This document shows, piece by piece, positions 57,162 through 64,000 of a stretch of 64,000 bases of DNA (the stretch's first letter is position 1; each line of letters opens with the position of its first letter). The DNA comes from an uncultured Myxococcales bacterium (GTDB lineage Bacteria; Myxococcota_A; Polyangia; Polyangiales; Polyangiaceae): the NCBI GenBank assembly GCA_937949945.1, contig CALFEQ010000032.1, forward strand, positions 1 to 64,000, in the 5' to 3' direction. A program made the translations under genes and the position numbers. Below the pieces are notes generated by a model. That model was not told the DNA's origin. It saw only the letters and a list, made by a program, of their open reading frames with translations, and did not search any database.

Positions 57162-58220
57162 TCACGCAAACCGCTCGACGATCCGCGACCAAGGGCGTGC
57201 GCCGGCTGCGATCGCCCCTTCGTTGAGCGGGTGATGCGGGGGGTCGAGGTCCGTCAGCTCCAGTGTCGCTGCGCCGCGCATGTACGCGAGCCGGCGTCCG
57301 AGCTTCACGAAGGCGGCCATGATCGGCCGGGGATCGGTGAGCGCCGGATCGATCGCGAACCGACCCAAGAGCCCCCTCCGCGCGGGGAGGAAAGGCGGGT
57401 CCAGCGACATGACGGTGAGGCTCGCGCTGGCGCGGACGACTTTGTTCGAGTCGACGACGACGAGCTCGCACTGATCGAGCGCGCCGGGCGGACGTGCGAG
57501 ATGCGCCGCGAGCGCGCCCACGAACGTCGCGTCGACGGCGCGCGGTCGATCGAAGCGGAGGTCTCCCTGCGCTCGGCGGCGCGACGCCAGCGCGGGATCG
57601 AGCATCGCGACGGCGAGGGCGTCGTCGGCCGTCGCGAGCCGCGCGGTCCAGCGCTCGTTGCCGCTCCACGTCTCGACGGGGTCCTCGGCGCCGGGGCCGT
57701 CGGTGGGGAGGCGCGCGGTCCAGGAGACCGGTGCGTACCCGACCTTTGCGTAGAAGCCGTGGGCCGGGTTCGGCTCGAGCACCTCCGCGGCCATGACGAC
57801 CGGGGCGCCGCGGCTCATGTGACGGGCGACCTGCGCGAGCGACTCGAGCAATGCACGGCCGATGCCGCGCGAGCGCGTGCGAGAGGAGACGATGAGCGAG
57901 CGGACCTCGCAGGTATACGGCGTCGTCTCGTCGACGCCGTGGCGCTCGAACCAACCCTCGACCTGACCGACGATGCCGAGCTCCGTCTGCGCCACGAGGT
58001 GGATGTGCCGGCCGAGGACGGGCTGCCCGCCACGAACGCGCGCGTCTTCCGACAGTCGGGCGGCGAGCTGCTCGTAGACGCGAGGGTCACGGGTCCCGGC
58101 GTACCCGCCCCACGCCTCGTGCGCGTCCCAGAGCTCGCGCCAGAGCGCGGCGATCGCGCGGCCCTCGTCGGCGTTGGCCGCGCGTACGACGACGGAGGGG
58201 GCTTTGGTCACGGCGGCCAT
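57162..58220 (-). CDS. tandem GNAT acetyltransferase
   Basis: A 352-residue cytosolic protein. The first half (about 8-165) is a GNAT domain with acetyl-CoA loop RSRGIGRALLESL near 118 and NPAHGFYAKVGY near 152. The second half (about 190-350) has the same secondary-structure order but lacks the R/QxxGxG/A loop (LTDPRPIMAAF), so it is probably a non-catalytic partner domain. It starts within the last 13 bases of truA and ends the operon. The substrate is unknown. A degenerate GCAGGCTCCAGC (module A remnant) follows the stop. Confidence 0.85.
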   Translation of the reverse strand: MAAVTKAPSVVVRAANADEGRAIAALWRELWDAHEAWGGYAGTRDPRVYEQLAARLSEDARVRGGQPVLGRHIHLVAQTELGIVGQVEGWFERHGVDETTPYTCEVRSLIVSSRTRSRGIGRALLESLAQVARHMSRGAPVVMAAEVLEPNPAHGFYAKVGYAPVSWTARLPTDGPGAEDPVETWSGNERWTARLATADDALAVAMLDPALASRRRAQGDLRFDRPRAVDATFVGALAAHLARPPGALDQCELVVVDSNKVVRASASLTVMSLDPPFLPARRGLLGRFAIDPALTDPRPIMAAFVKLGRRLAYMRGAATLELTDLDPPHHPLNEGAIAAGARPWSRIVERFA

Positions 58221-58987
58221 GGCTCACCCGTACCTTCCGGAAGCTCGAGGTCGATCGACGCGAGCGTGAGACCGTGCGCCGGAGCCGTCTGACCCGCGAG
58301 GCTTCGATCCTTGCCCGCGAGCGCGCGCGCGATGGTTCCCTCCGGCAGATGACCTCGTCCGACGTCGACGAGGGTACCGACGAGGATGCGGACCATGTTG
58401 TAGAGGAACGCCGTGCCCTCGATCACGACGCTCCAACGCCGATGGTCGTGCTGGACCAGCTCGACGTGGTGGATCGTACGCACGGTGTCCTCGCGCTCGT
58501 CTCGGGCCGAACGGAACGCGGCAAAGTCGTGCGTCCCGACGATCGATCGAGCTTCACGTGCCATCGCCGCCATGTCCATGTCGTAGCCGATCCGCCAGGC
58601 CCTGTTGCAGAGGAGAGGATCGCGGACCTTGTCGAGAACGAGATCGTACCTGTAGCGCTTCTTCTTGCTCGCGAACCTCGGCGAAAAACCGACGGGCACG
58701 TATCGGGCCGACCGGACGGCGACGTCGTCGGGCAGATGCTGGTTGAGTGTGAGCACCCATCCCCGCGGGGGGATCTCGAGCTCGGCGTCGAAGGCGGCGA
58801 GCTGACCTTCGGCGTGGACGCCGGCGTCCGTACGGCTCGTGCCGCGCGGCCCCTGAGCTCGCGGATCCACGGCGAGGATCGCGCCCTTCAGCGTGTCGGC
58901 GACCGTGCGCGTGTGCTCGCCCTTCTGGGGCGCCCAGCCCGAGAAGGCGGTCCCGTCGTAGGCCACCTGCACCAGCACACCGATCAT
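58208..58987 (-). CDS. truA: tRNA pseudouridine(38-40) synthase
   Basis: A 259-residue enzyme that isomerises uridines 38-40 in tRNA anticodon arms. The catalytic aspartate is D54 in GTSRTDAGVHAEGQ; VAYDGTAFSGWAPQK at the start, FSPRFASKKKRYRYDL and FLYNMVRILVGTLVDVGRG follow. The ATG at 58987 overlaps the stop of a mini-lipoprotein gene (ATGA) and the end overlaps the GNAT gene by 13 bases, so it is embedded in an envelope-type operon. Confidence 0.96.
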   Translation of the reverse strand: MIGVLVQVAYDGTAFSGWAPQKGEHTRTVADTLKGAILAVDPRAQGPRGTSRTDAGVHAEGQLAAFDAELEIPPRGWVLTLNQHLPDDVAVRSARYVPVGFSPRFASKKKRYRYDLVLDKVRDPLLCNRAWRIGYDMDMAAMAREARSIVGTHDFAAFRSARDEREDTVRTIHHVELVQHDHRRWSVVIEGTAFLYNMVRILVGTLVDVGRGHLPEGTIARALAGKDRSLAGQTAPAHGLTLASIDLELPEGTGEPWPP

Positions 58988-59262
58988 CCGCCCTCGGCTA
59001 GTGCGTCCGCGGCCGCGTGGGAAGCGCCGGCGTCGTCGGGGATTCGAGGCTCCTCGTCCGGGGGCGGATCCCCCGCGCCGGTGACGAGCGTCGGCGCGGA
59101 CACGCACTGTCGGGCCGCACACACGCCCGAGAGGCAGTCCTCGTGGCGGAGGCACTCCTCGCCGATCGGCCGGCGCGTCTCACCACAAGCGGCCACGACC
59201 GCTGCGGCGATCGTGCCCCCCATCACGACCGAGCCGAAGCGCGCTCTCGGCCGCACGCTCAC
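58984..59262 (-). CDS. small Cys-rich lipoprotein
   Basis: A 92-residue lipoprotein. The GTG start overlaps the stop of the preceding gene (GTGA). The signal ends in a lipobox (VVAAC, near 22) and the mature part holds a C-x7-C-x3-DC-x2-GVC-x3-QC pattern (ECLRHEDCLSGVCAARQC), seen in many myxobacterial surface lipoproteins, then a short Pro/Ala/Asp tail. Its stop overlaps truA by four bases. Function unknown. Confidence 0.72.
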   Translation of the reverse strand: MSVRPRARFGSVVMGGTIAAAVVAACGETRRPIGEECLRHEDCLSGVCAARQCVSAPTLVTGAGDPPPDEEPRIPDDAGASHAAADALAEGG

Positions 59263-59507
59263 CCTCCGTCGGCGGCGTCGCCGGCCTCCGCGATGTCTGC
59301 GTCGTCCAACGGGTCGGCGTCGACGGACGCCTCGGGCACGACGACGACCGACGTCTCCTGTCCCGCGTCGAGATCGGCCGGACCGCAGGTGCCCGGGGTC
59401 GAGCAGTCCGGCGTCACGCCGTCGACGCAGCTCACACCGAGCAGAGCCGATGCGAGCGCGGATGCGATCGCGAACGATGCCAAGACGCTTCGCGATCGCC
59501 GACCCAT
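59259..59507 (-). CDS. mini-lipoprotein with acidic tail
   Basis: An 82-residue lipoprotein. A basic start (MGRRSRSV) and hydrophobic stretch end in a lipobox (LLGVSC, near 27); two more cysteines (DCSTPGTC) follow, then a tail rich in Asp, Ala and Val. Its ATG overlaps the stop of the TonB-like gene by one base and its stop overlaps the next GTG, so it is tightly coupled on both sides. Function unknown. Confidence 0.7.
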   Translation of the reverse strand: MGRRSRSVLASFAIASALASALLGVSCVDGVTPDCSTPGTCGPADLDAGQETSVVVVPEASVDADPLDDADIAEAGDAADGG

Positions 59508-60115
59508 CACTGCCTCGGAACGAAGTTGATGGGGATGTTGACGTCGACGCAACCGCCACCCTTCGGCGAAGGGAAGCTGGCGTTGCGGAAGTAGCCTGCG
59601 ACGCACTGCCCGACGACGGGCGAGCCCATGTCGTTGCTGGCGATGTTCGCAGAGCAGACCTGCCCGTTCGAGCCGACACGGACGGCGACCGTGATCCTTC
59701 CTCGGAGCGTCGGATCTTGCGCGAGGGCGTTGTCGTAACAGCGATGGGCTTGCCGCGCGCGGAACCCGAGCGCGTTCTCGAGCTCCGGGCCGCTCGTCCC
59801 CGTGCACTTCTTCGAGTCGCACGCGTTGCTCACGCGCGTGACGACGACCTTCTTCTCCTCCTTCCCGGCGTCTTCGGTCACGGGCGGGAGGGGAATCTCG
59901 TCGTCGAGGTTGCGGCCGCCCGAGACGACCGCGGTGGGTTCAGGGGGCCCGGCGTCCACGACCACGACCGTGGGAGGCTCCGGCTTCTGGGAGAGCTTCC
60001 ACACCACGCCGCCGCCGACCAGCCCGAGCAGGACGACCGCGATCACGACGTACTTGGCGCCACCGCTCGTCGGGACCCCGGCCGGGGTTGAGGGAGGCGG
60101 TGCTTGGGATGCCAT
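59507..60115 (-). CDS. membrane-anchored AgmX/PglI C-terminal (TonB-like) protein
   Basis: A 202-residue inner-membrane protein. One helix (YVVIAVVLLGLVGGGVVWKL, about 22-42) is followed by a Pro/Val/Asp linker and a TonB-like domain (about 105-200): FRARQAHRCYDNALAQDPTL, GRITVAVRVGSNGQV, then a C-V-A-G-Y-F motif and FPSPKGGGCVDVNIPINF. This is the fold of AgmX/PglI C-termini, linked in Myxococcus to gliding. First gene of a five-gene operon with a TATACT promoter hexamer about 70 bases upstream. Confidence 0.85.
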   Translation of the reverse strand: MASQAPPPSTPAGVPTSGGAKYVVIAVVLLGLVGGGVVWKLSQKPEPPTVVVVDAGPPEPTAVVSGGRNLDDEIPLPPVTEDAGKEEKKVVVTRVSNACDSKKCTGTSGPELENALGFRARQAHRCYDNALAQDPTLRGRITVAVRVGSNGQVCSANIASNDMGSPVVGQCVAGYFRNASFPSPKGGGCVDVNIPINFVPRQ

Positions 60116-60186
60116 CTGCGAGGGCTTCCGAAAGAAGGGTTGGAACGAAAAGCAGCCTGACCCGCAGCCGAGAGCGGGGTCCGACA

Positions 60187-60192
60187 GTATAC
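60187..60192 (-). promoter_or_regulatory. -10 hexamer TATACT for the TonB-like operon
   Basis: TATACT on the reverse strand lies about 72 bases upstream of the ATG at 60115; a weak -35 (TTTCCC) is 16 bases further upstream. The rest of the 169-base gap to rsmD shows no other feature. Confidence 0.45.
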
Positions 60193-60284
60193 GGAACTTG
60201 GTGCTCCGGGAAAGCCGTCAGGCCCTCCGCCCTGCGGGCCTCTTCCAGCTCCCTTCCAGCAAAGCTGGACTCGATCCGATTCCA

Positions 60285-60845
60285 TCAGGCACGGCGGAAC
60301 AGCGAAAGGGTCGTGTCGCCGTGACGACGGCGGCGGTCGAGGACGAGACCCTCCGGGGCAGACGGCTCGTCCGAGGAGGAGTGCTCGAGGACGAAGAAGC
60401 CCTCGTCCGCCAGCAGCCGCGCGGCGGCGTCGAGGACGTCGCGGAACCGCCGGTCCGTCACCTCGGCGTACGGCGGGTCGGCGAGGATGAGCTCGAACCT
60501 GCCCTCCAAGGTCGAAAGCGCGCGCTCGACGCGCATCGGGATGATCGTCACTCGGTCGCCGCCGATGCCGAGGGCACGCGCGTTCTCGCGGATGGCTGCG
60601 AGGGCGGGCCGAGCGCTCTCGACGAGCACGGCCGAGCGTGCACCCCGCGAAATCGCTTCGAATCCGAGGGCTCCCGAGCCCGCGTAGAGATCGAGGACGC
60701 GGATCTCGTGCTCGCCGTCGAACAGACCGCTCGAGGCGAGCATGGAAAAGAGCGCCTCGCGGACGCGGTCCGATGTCGGACGGGTCTCCTGGCCGCGCGG
60801 AGCGACGAGGGTACGTGATCGGAAGATACCGCCAGTGATGCGCAT
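60285..60845 (-). CDS. rsmD: 16S rRNA (guanine966-N2)-methyltransferase
   Basis: A 186-residue SAM-dependent enzyme methylating G966 of 16S rRNA. MRITGGIFRSRTL at the start, TRPTSDRVREALFSML, motif I LDLYAGSGALGFEA and motif IV LADPPY (D123-Y126) are canonical. In many genomes rsmD is followed by coaD; here that partner is absent. The ATG at 60845 is chosen because the family always starts at MRI(T/I)GG. It is divergent from a PEGA gene. Confidence 0.96.
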   Translation of the reverse strand: MRITGGIFRSRTLVAPRGQETRPTSDRVREALFSMLASSGLFDGEHEIRVLDLYAGSGALGFEAISRGARSAVLVESARPALAAIRENARALGIGGDRVTIIPMRVERALSTLEGRFELILADPPYAEVTDRRFRDVLDAAARLLADEGFFVLEHSSSDEPSAPEGLVLDRRRRHGDTTLSLFRRA

Positions 60846-60926
60846 GCGTCCCGCCCTCCGGCTCGACCCTCGCCGAACGGCTCTGGTTCGAACGTAGTCC
60901 CTTTGATCGCGGCCACGAAAGCACGA

Positions 60927-60932
60927 TACGCT
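60927..60932 (+). promoter_or_regulatory. -10-like TACGCT, ten bases before the start codon
   Basis: TACGCT ends ten bases before the ATG of the PEGA gene; no ribosome-binding site is present. Confidence 0.3.
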
Positions 60933-60942
60933 CTTCCGCACG

Positions 60943-62121
60943 ATGCTCAGCCGCTGGCTCGCGCTGGTCCTGACCGTGATCGCCGTCGTCTGCCTGCCGC
61001 GCGGAGCGCGTGCGGACCAGTCGTCGTCGGCACACAGCCTCGCCGTCGCCGTGCTCGCTCTCGACTCGGACGACGCGGAAGATCAGGCCGATGCGCTCAC
61101 CGCCGCGCTCCGCTCGCGCATCCGCGCGGCCCAGGGGTGGTCTCTCATCGAGACGTCTCAGTCGCTCGGCATGCTGACGGCGGCGCTGCGCTGTCCGCCG
61201 AAGCCGCTTCCGGCCGAATGCGAGCAGCGCATCGCCGAGCAGCTCAAGACCGATCGCTACATCTTCGGCTACGTCACGCGCGGCCCGCAGGCCGGACAAG
61301 TGACCGCCGAGATCCACCTCTATCAGAAGAACAAGCCGGACACGGTCATCCGCGAGAGCTACGCGGAGAACCTCAAGGACCAGAACGACGACACGCTTCG
61401 CAAGATCGCCCAGCGCATCATCGAGCGTCTCGCTGGGAGCGCGGTCGGGGCGATCGTCGTGAAGATGGGCAGCGAGAACGGCGAGGTCGTCGTCGACGGT
61501 GACACGCGCGTCCCGCTCCAGAACGGCATGGCGCGTCTCGAGCTTTCGCCTGGCAGTCACTCCGTCGAGGTCGCCGTGCAGGGTCAACCGTCGGTCAAGC
61601 GAAACGTCCTCGTCACGGCCGGCAAGGAGACCGTGATCGATCTCGGCCTAGCGGCGACGGAGGACGAGGCCGCGGGGCCCGGCAAACCCTTTCCGACGAA
61701 GAAGGTGATCGGCGCTGCTGCGATGGCGGTCGGCGTCGGGCTCGGTGCGTTCGCGGTCGAGCGGACGCTCGCGTACCTCGACGCGAAGAACAAGTTCGAC
61801 AGCGAGCCGGCGCACAGCGACTCGAAGCTGTATCAGCTCCGCCCGGGCGAGAAGCTCGACGTCTGCGAGGCGAAGATGGTCGCGACCGGCAACATCAACC
61901 AGCCGGCGTGCGACCTCAGCAAGAAGGCGAAGAGTGCCTCGATGGCGGCGTTCATCACCGGCGCAGCCGGCGGCCTCATGCTCGCCGCGGGCGTCTACCT
62001 GTTCTTCATCAGCCCCGACACGGAGTCGTCCTCGCCGACGATGGGCAAGCGGCGCGGTCCGCGCATCACGCCGCTCGTCGGCTTCGGCACGGGCGGGCTC
62101 GAGCTGTCGGGGAGCTTCTGA
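60943..62121 (+). CDS. exported PEGA-type protein with two membrane helices
   Basis: A 392-residue protein. The signal peptide ends near ARADQ (about 25). Residues about 30-165 form an alpha/beta domain (SLAVAVLALDSDDAEDQADA, then YIFGYVTRG) of the kind found in FlgO/CsgG-like or TolB-N-like proteins. A PEGA-type repeat (about 165-225; GEVVVDGDTRVPLQNGMARL) follows, then helices at about 248-265 and 330-352, and a basic C-terminus. It is probably in the inner membrane with periplasmic domains. A short module A begins six bases after the stop. Confidence 0.8.
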   Translation: MLSRWLALVLTVIAVVCLPRGARADQSSSAHSLAVAVLALDSDDAEDQADALTAALRSRIRAAQGWSLIETSQSLGMLTAALRCPPKPLPAECEQRIAEQLKTDRYIFGYVTRGPQAGQVTAEIHLYQKNKPDTVIRESYAENLKDQNDDTLRKIAQRIIERLAGSAVGAIVVKMGSENGEVVVDGDTRVPLQNGMARLELSPGSHSVEVAVQGQPSVKRNVLVTAGKETVIDLGLAATEDEAAGPGKPFPTKKVIGAAAMAVGVGLGAFAVERTLAYLDAKNKFDSEPAHSDSKLYQLRPGEKLDVCEAKMVATGNINQPACDLSKKAKSASMAAFITGAAGGLMLAAGVYLFFISPDTESSSPTMGKRRGPRITPLVGFGTGGLELSGSF

Positions 62122-62126
62122 AGAAG

Positions 62127-62150
62127 AGGCTCCAGGCTCCAGGCTCCAGG
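62127..62150 (+). repeat. module A after the PEGA gene
   Basis: AGGCTCCAGGCTCCAGGC and onward starts six bases after the stop codon, in sense orientation. Confidence 0.85.
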
Positions 62151-62278
62151 CACCTGGGGGGCTCGCTCGCGCGAACACGGCGCGCCGCGAGTGAACATCG
62201 GCGTCGGATGCCCGATGCGTTGCGCACGCTGGGCTCGACCGCTCGACGTGGCGATGTGCGCCCGCGAGCGCGCACCCA

Positions 62279-62304
62279 CCTGGAGCCCGGAGCCTGGAGC
62301 CTGG
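62279..62304 (-). repeat. module A after dapB
   Basis: An inverted copy ends 14 bases before the dapB stop codon, so it lies just downstream of dapB in the sense orientation. The 128 bases between the two copies hold nothing I recognise. Confidence 0.85.
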
Positions 62305-62317
62305 CCGAGGCGAAGCC

Positions 62318-63115
62318 TCAGCCCAACAAATCGCCCAGCCGATACCGCCCCGCAGGGCGGCCGACGAGCCAGCGGGCGGCGCGGAGGGCGCCGCGCGCGA
62401 ACAGGTCGCGGCTCGAGGCGCGGTGGGTGAGCTCGAGGCGTTCGCCGTCGCCGTAGAGGAAGACGGTGTGGTCGCCGACGACGTCGCCGCCGCGGAGGGC
62501 GAGCACGCCGATCTCCTCGCGCGGCCGGGCGCCCGGCTTGCCCTCGCGTCCGTGGACGAGGCGGTGCTCCTTGCCGGTGAGGTTCTGTCGCGCCGCCTTC
62601 GCCACTTCGGCGAGCCTGAGCGCGGTCCCGCTCGGAGCGTCCACCTTGAGGCGGTGGTGCGTCTCGACGATCTCGACGTCGTAGTCCGCGCCGAGCGACG
62701 CGATCGCCTTCTCGACGAGCGAGGCGAGGACGTGGATCCCGACGCTCATGTTCGGCTCCCAGAGCACCGGCACCTTCGCGGCGGCCGCGTCGAGGGCGGC
62801 CTTCGCCGCGTCGTCGAGGCCGGTCGTCCCGCTCGCGATCGCGATGCCGGCCTCGGCGCACGCCGCGCACGCGCGCGTGAGCGCGGCGGGCGCGGAGAAG
62901 TCGACGACCACCTCGGCCTTCGACGAGGCGAGCGAGGCCACGTCGGACACGATGGGCACGCCGATGGATCCGACGCCGGCGAGCTCACCCGCGTCGCGCC
63001 CCTCGTCGCCTGCGCCGATCGCGGCGACGATCTTCATGCCTCCTTCGTGAGCGAGCCGCACCACGGCGCGGCCCATCCGACCGTTCGCGCCGAGGACGGC
63101 GAGACGCGTGCTCAT
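62318..63115 (-). CDS. dapB: 4-hydroxy-tetrahydrodipicolinate reductase
   Basis: A 265-residue NAD(P)H-dependent reductase of the diaminopimelate/lysine pathway. The nucleotide loop is VLGANGRMGRAVV at the N-terminus; ASGTTGLDD, PNMSVGIHVL and the substrate motif EIVETHHRLKVDAPSGTAL are canonical. Its ATG overlaps the dapA stop by four bases (ATGA), so dapA and dapB are co-translated. The C-terminal ending includes ARGALRAARWLVGRPAGRY, typical of the family. Confidence 0.97.
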   Translation of the reverse strand: MSTRLAVLGANGRMGRAVVRLAHEGGMKIVAAIGAGDEGRDAGELAGVGSIGVPIVSDVASLASSKAEVVVDFSAPAALTRACAACAEAGIAIASGTTGLDDAAKAALDAAAAKVPVLWEPNMSVGIHVLASLVEKAIASLGADYDVEIVETHHRLKVDAPSGTALRLAEVAKAARQNLTGKEHRLVHGREGKPGARPREEIGVLALRGGDVVGDHTVFLYGDGERLELTHRASSRDLFARGALRAARWLVGRPAGRYRLGDLLG

Positions 63116-64000
63116 CGCGCGCGCTCCTCGTACGAACGGATCGCCGCGACGACCTTCGCGCGCGCGCCGTCGGAGACGGGCGCGAGCGGTCCGCGGACGA
63201 CGTCCTTCATGCGGCCGGCGTGGGCGAGCGCGGCCTTGATGGGCGCGGGGTTCGACTCGACGAACATCGCCTCGTGGACCGTGCAGAGCGCGAGGTGCTC
63301 GCGGCGGGCCTCCTCCAGCTTGCCTTCGAGCGCGAGCCGCGTCGCACGCGCGACCTCGGCGGGGTAGAGGTTCGACGTCACGCTGATCACGCCGCGTGCT
63401 CCGACCGCGATCATCGGGAGCGTGAGCGCGTCGTCTCCCGACAGCACCGTGATGCGCGAGCCGATCGTGCGGACGATCTCCTGTGCGCGGAGGACGTTGC
63501 CGGTCGCCTCCTTGATCGCGACGACGTTCGACGCCTCCTGGCAGATGCGAGAGAGGGTCTCCACGCCGAGGTCGATGCCCGTGCGTCCGGGGATGTTGTA
63601 GACGACGACGGGGACGTCGACGGCGGCGGCGACCTCCACGAAGTGCCGGCGCAAGCCCTCTTGCGTCGGCTTGTTGTAGTAGGGCACGACGACCATCACG
63701 GCGTCGGCCCCCGCGCGCGCGGCCGCCTGCGAGTTCGCGATCGTGCTCTTCGTCGAGTTCGTCCCCGTGCCCGCGAGGACGACGCACTTGCCCTTCGCGA
63801 GCTTCACGCATCGCTTCACGAGCTCGAGCTGCTCCTCGTGAGAGAGCGCAGGGCTCTCGCCCGTCGTCCCGCAGGGGACGATGCCGTCGACGCCGCCTGC
63901 GATCTGGCTCTCGACGAGCCGGTCGAACGCGTCCCAGTCGATCGAGAGGTCTTCCTTGAACGGAGTGACGAGCGCCGTGAACGTGCCTTCGAAGCGAACG
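63112..64000 (-). CDS. dapA: 4-hydroxy-tetrahydrodipicolinate synthase (5' end outside the window)
   Basis: The first enzyme of the diaminopimelate branch, condensing pyruvate and aspartate semialdehyde. The visible part (about 296 residues) starts FEGTFTALVTPFKED; GTTGESPALSHEE, the tyrosine in VVYNIPGRTG and the Schiff-base lysine in VVAIKEATGN are all present, so the enzyme is complete apart from a few N-terminal residues beyond base 64000. Its stop overlaps the dapB ATG. Confidence 0.96.
   Translation of the reverse strand, partial: VRFEGTFTALVTPFKEDLSIDWDAFDRLVESQIAGGVDGIVPCGTTGESPALSHEEQLELVKRCVKLAKGKCVVLAGTGTNSTKSTIANSQAAARAGADAVMVVVPYYNKPTQEGLRRHFVEVAAAVDVPVVVYNIPGRTGIDLGVETLSRICQEASNVVAIKEATGNVLRAQEIVRTIGSRITVLSGDDALTLPMIAVGARGVISVTSNLYPAEVARATRLALEGKLEEARREHLALCTVHEAMFVESNPAPIKAALAHAGRMKDVVRGPLAPVSDGARAKVVAAIRSYEERAR

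Overview
The window is a high-GC (roughly two-thirds G+C by eye), gene-dense bacterial chromosome segment that looks like a myxobacterium, most likely of the Sorangiineae/Polyangiales type. The basis is content: five eukaryotic-like Ser/Thr kinases in 64 kb, three PEGA-domain proteins, two AgmX/PglI-type TonB-like proteins, many lipoproteins, giant TPR/HEAT proteins, a PATAN (DUF4388) regulator and GIDE-domain and KamA-family proteins. I see no insertion sequence, prophage, CRISPR array, rRNA or tRNA gene. The species is inference.

Layout. 0.1-8.4 kb: a kinase/pseudo-cyclase/STAND-ATPase/TPR fusion, a patatin phospholipase, a lipoprotein, a VOC protein and a GIDE-domain membrane protein. 8.4-17.4 kb: a kinase, comEC, a TPR protein, hpt, a single-domain response regulator, rarA and a TonB-like lipoprotein. 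17.5-25.8 kb: a TPR protein, the rpoZ-methyltransferase-yggS operon, a histidine phosphatase, a kinase with membrane helices and two secreted proteins. 26-36.3 kb: a giant TPR/HEAT protein, a lipoprotein overlapping tsaD, a PilZ-domain membrane protein, a 720-bp repeat-rich intergenic region with a candidate small RNA, and an acyl-CoA carboxylase beta chain. 36.4-46.7 kb: a kinase, PEGA proteins, a von Willebrand-like lipoprotein, a KamA-family radical SAM enzyme with a parvulin lipoprotein, and pyrH. 46.8-52.4 kb: a reverse-strand operon of dapF, two pseudo-receiver regulators and a kinase. 52.4-64 kb: aroC and an aroK-aroB fusion, an HtrA protease, a tightly overlapping operon (TonB-like protein, two mini-lipoproteins, truA, GNAT), rsmD, a PEGA protein, and dapB-dapA running off the right edge.

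Metabolically the window holds three steps of the diaminopimelate/lysine route (dapA, dapB, dapF), three shikimate-pathway activities (aroC, aroK, aroB), purine salvage (hpt), UMP kinase (pyrH) and RNA modification (tsaD, truA, rsmD). Around these sits envelope and signalling machinery of myxobacterial style.

The most unusual material is non-coding. (1) A modular repeat family (a GGCTCCAGG-type module, a GC-only hairpin and a CTGAGGA module) is placed mostly directly 3' of stop codons, in the sense orientation. (2) Between 34384 and 34464 a sigma-54-type -24/-12 element is followed at its predicted start point by one long hairpin with a C-only loop and a U-rich tail, with no gene on that strand to terminate: a candidate orphan small RNA. 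(3) Many genes have a TAnnnT -10 hexamer only 8-12 bases before the start codon and no ribosome-binding site, which points to leaderless or near-leaderless mRNAs.
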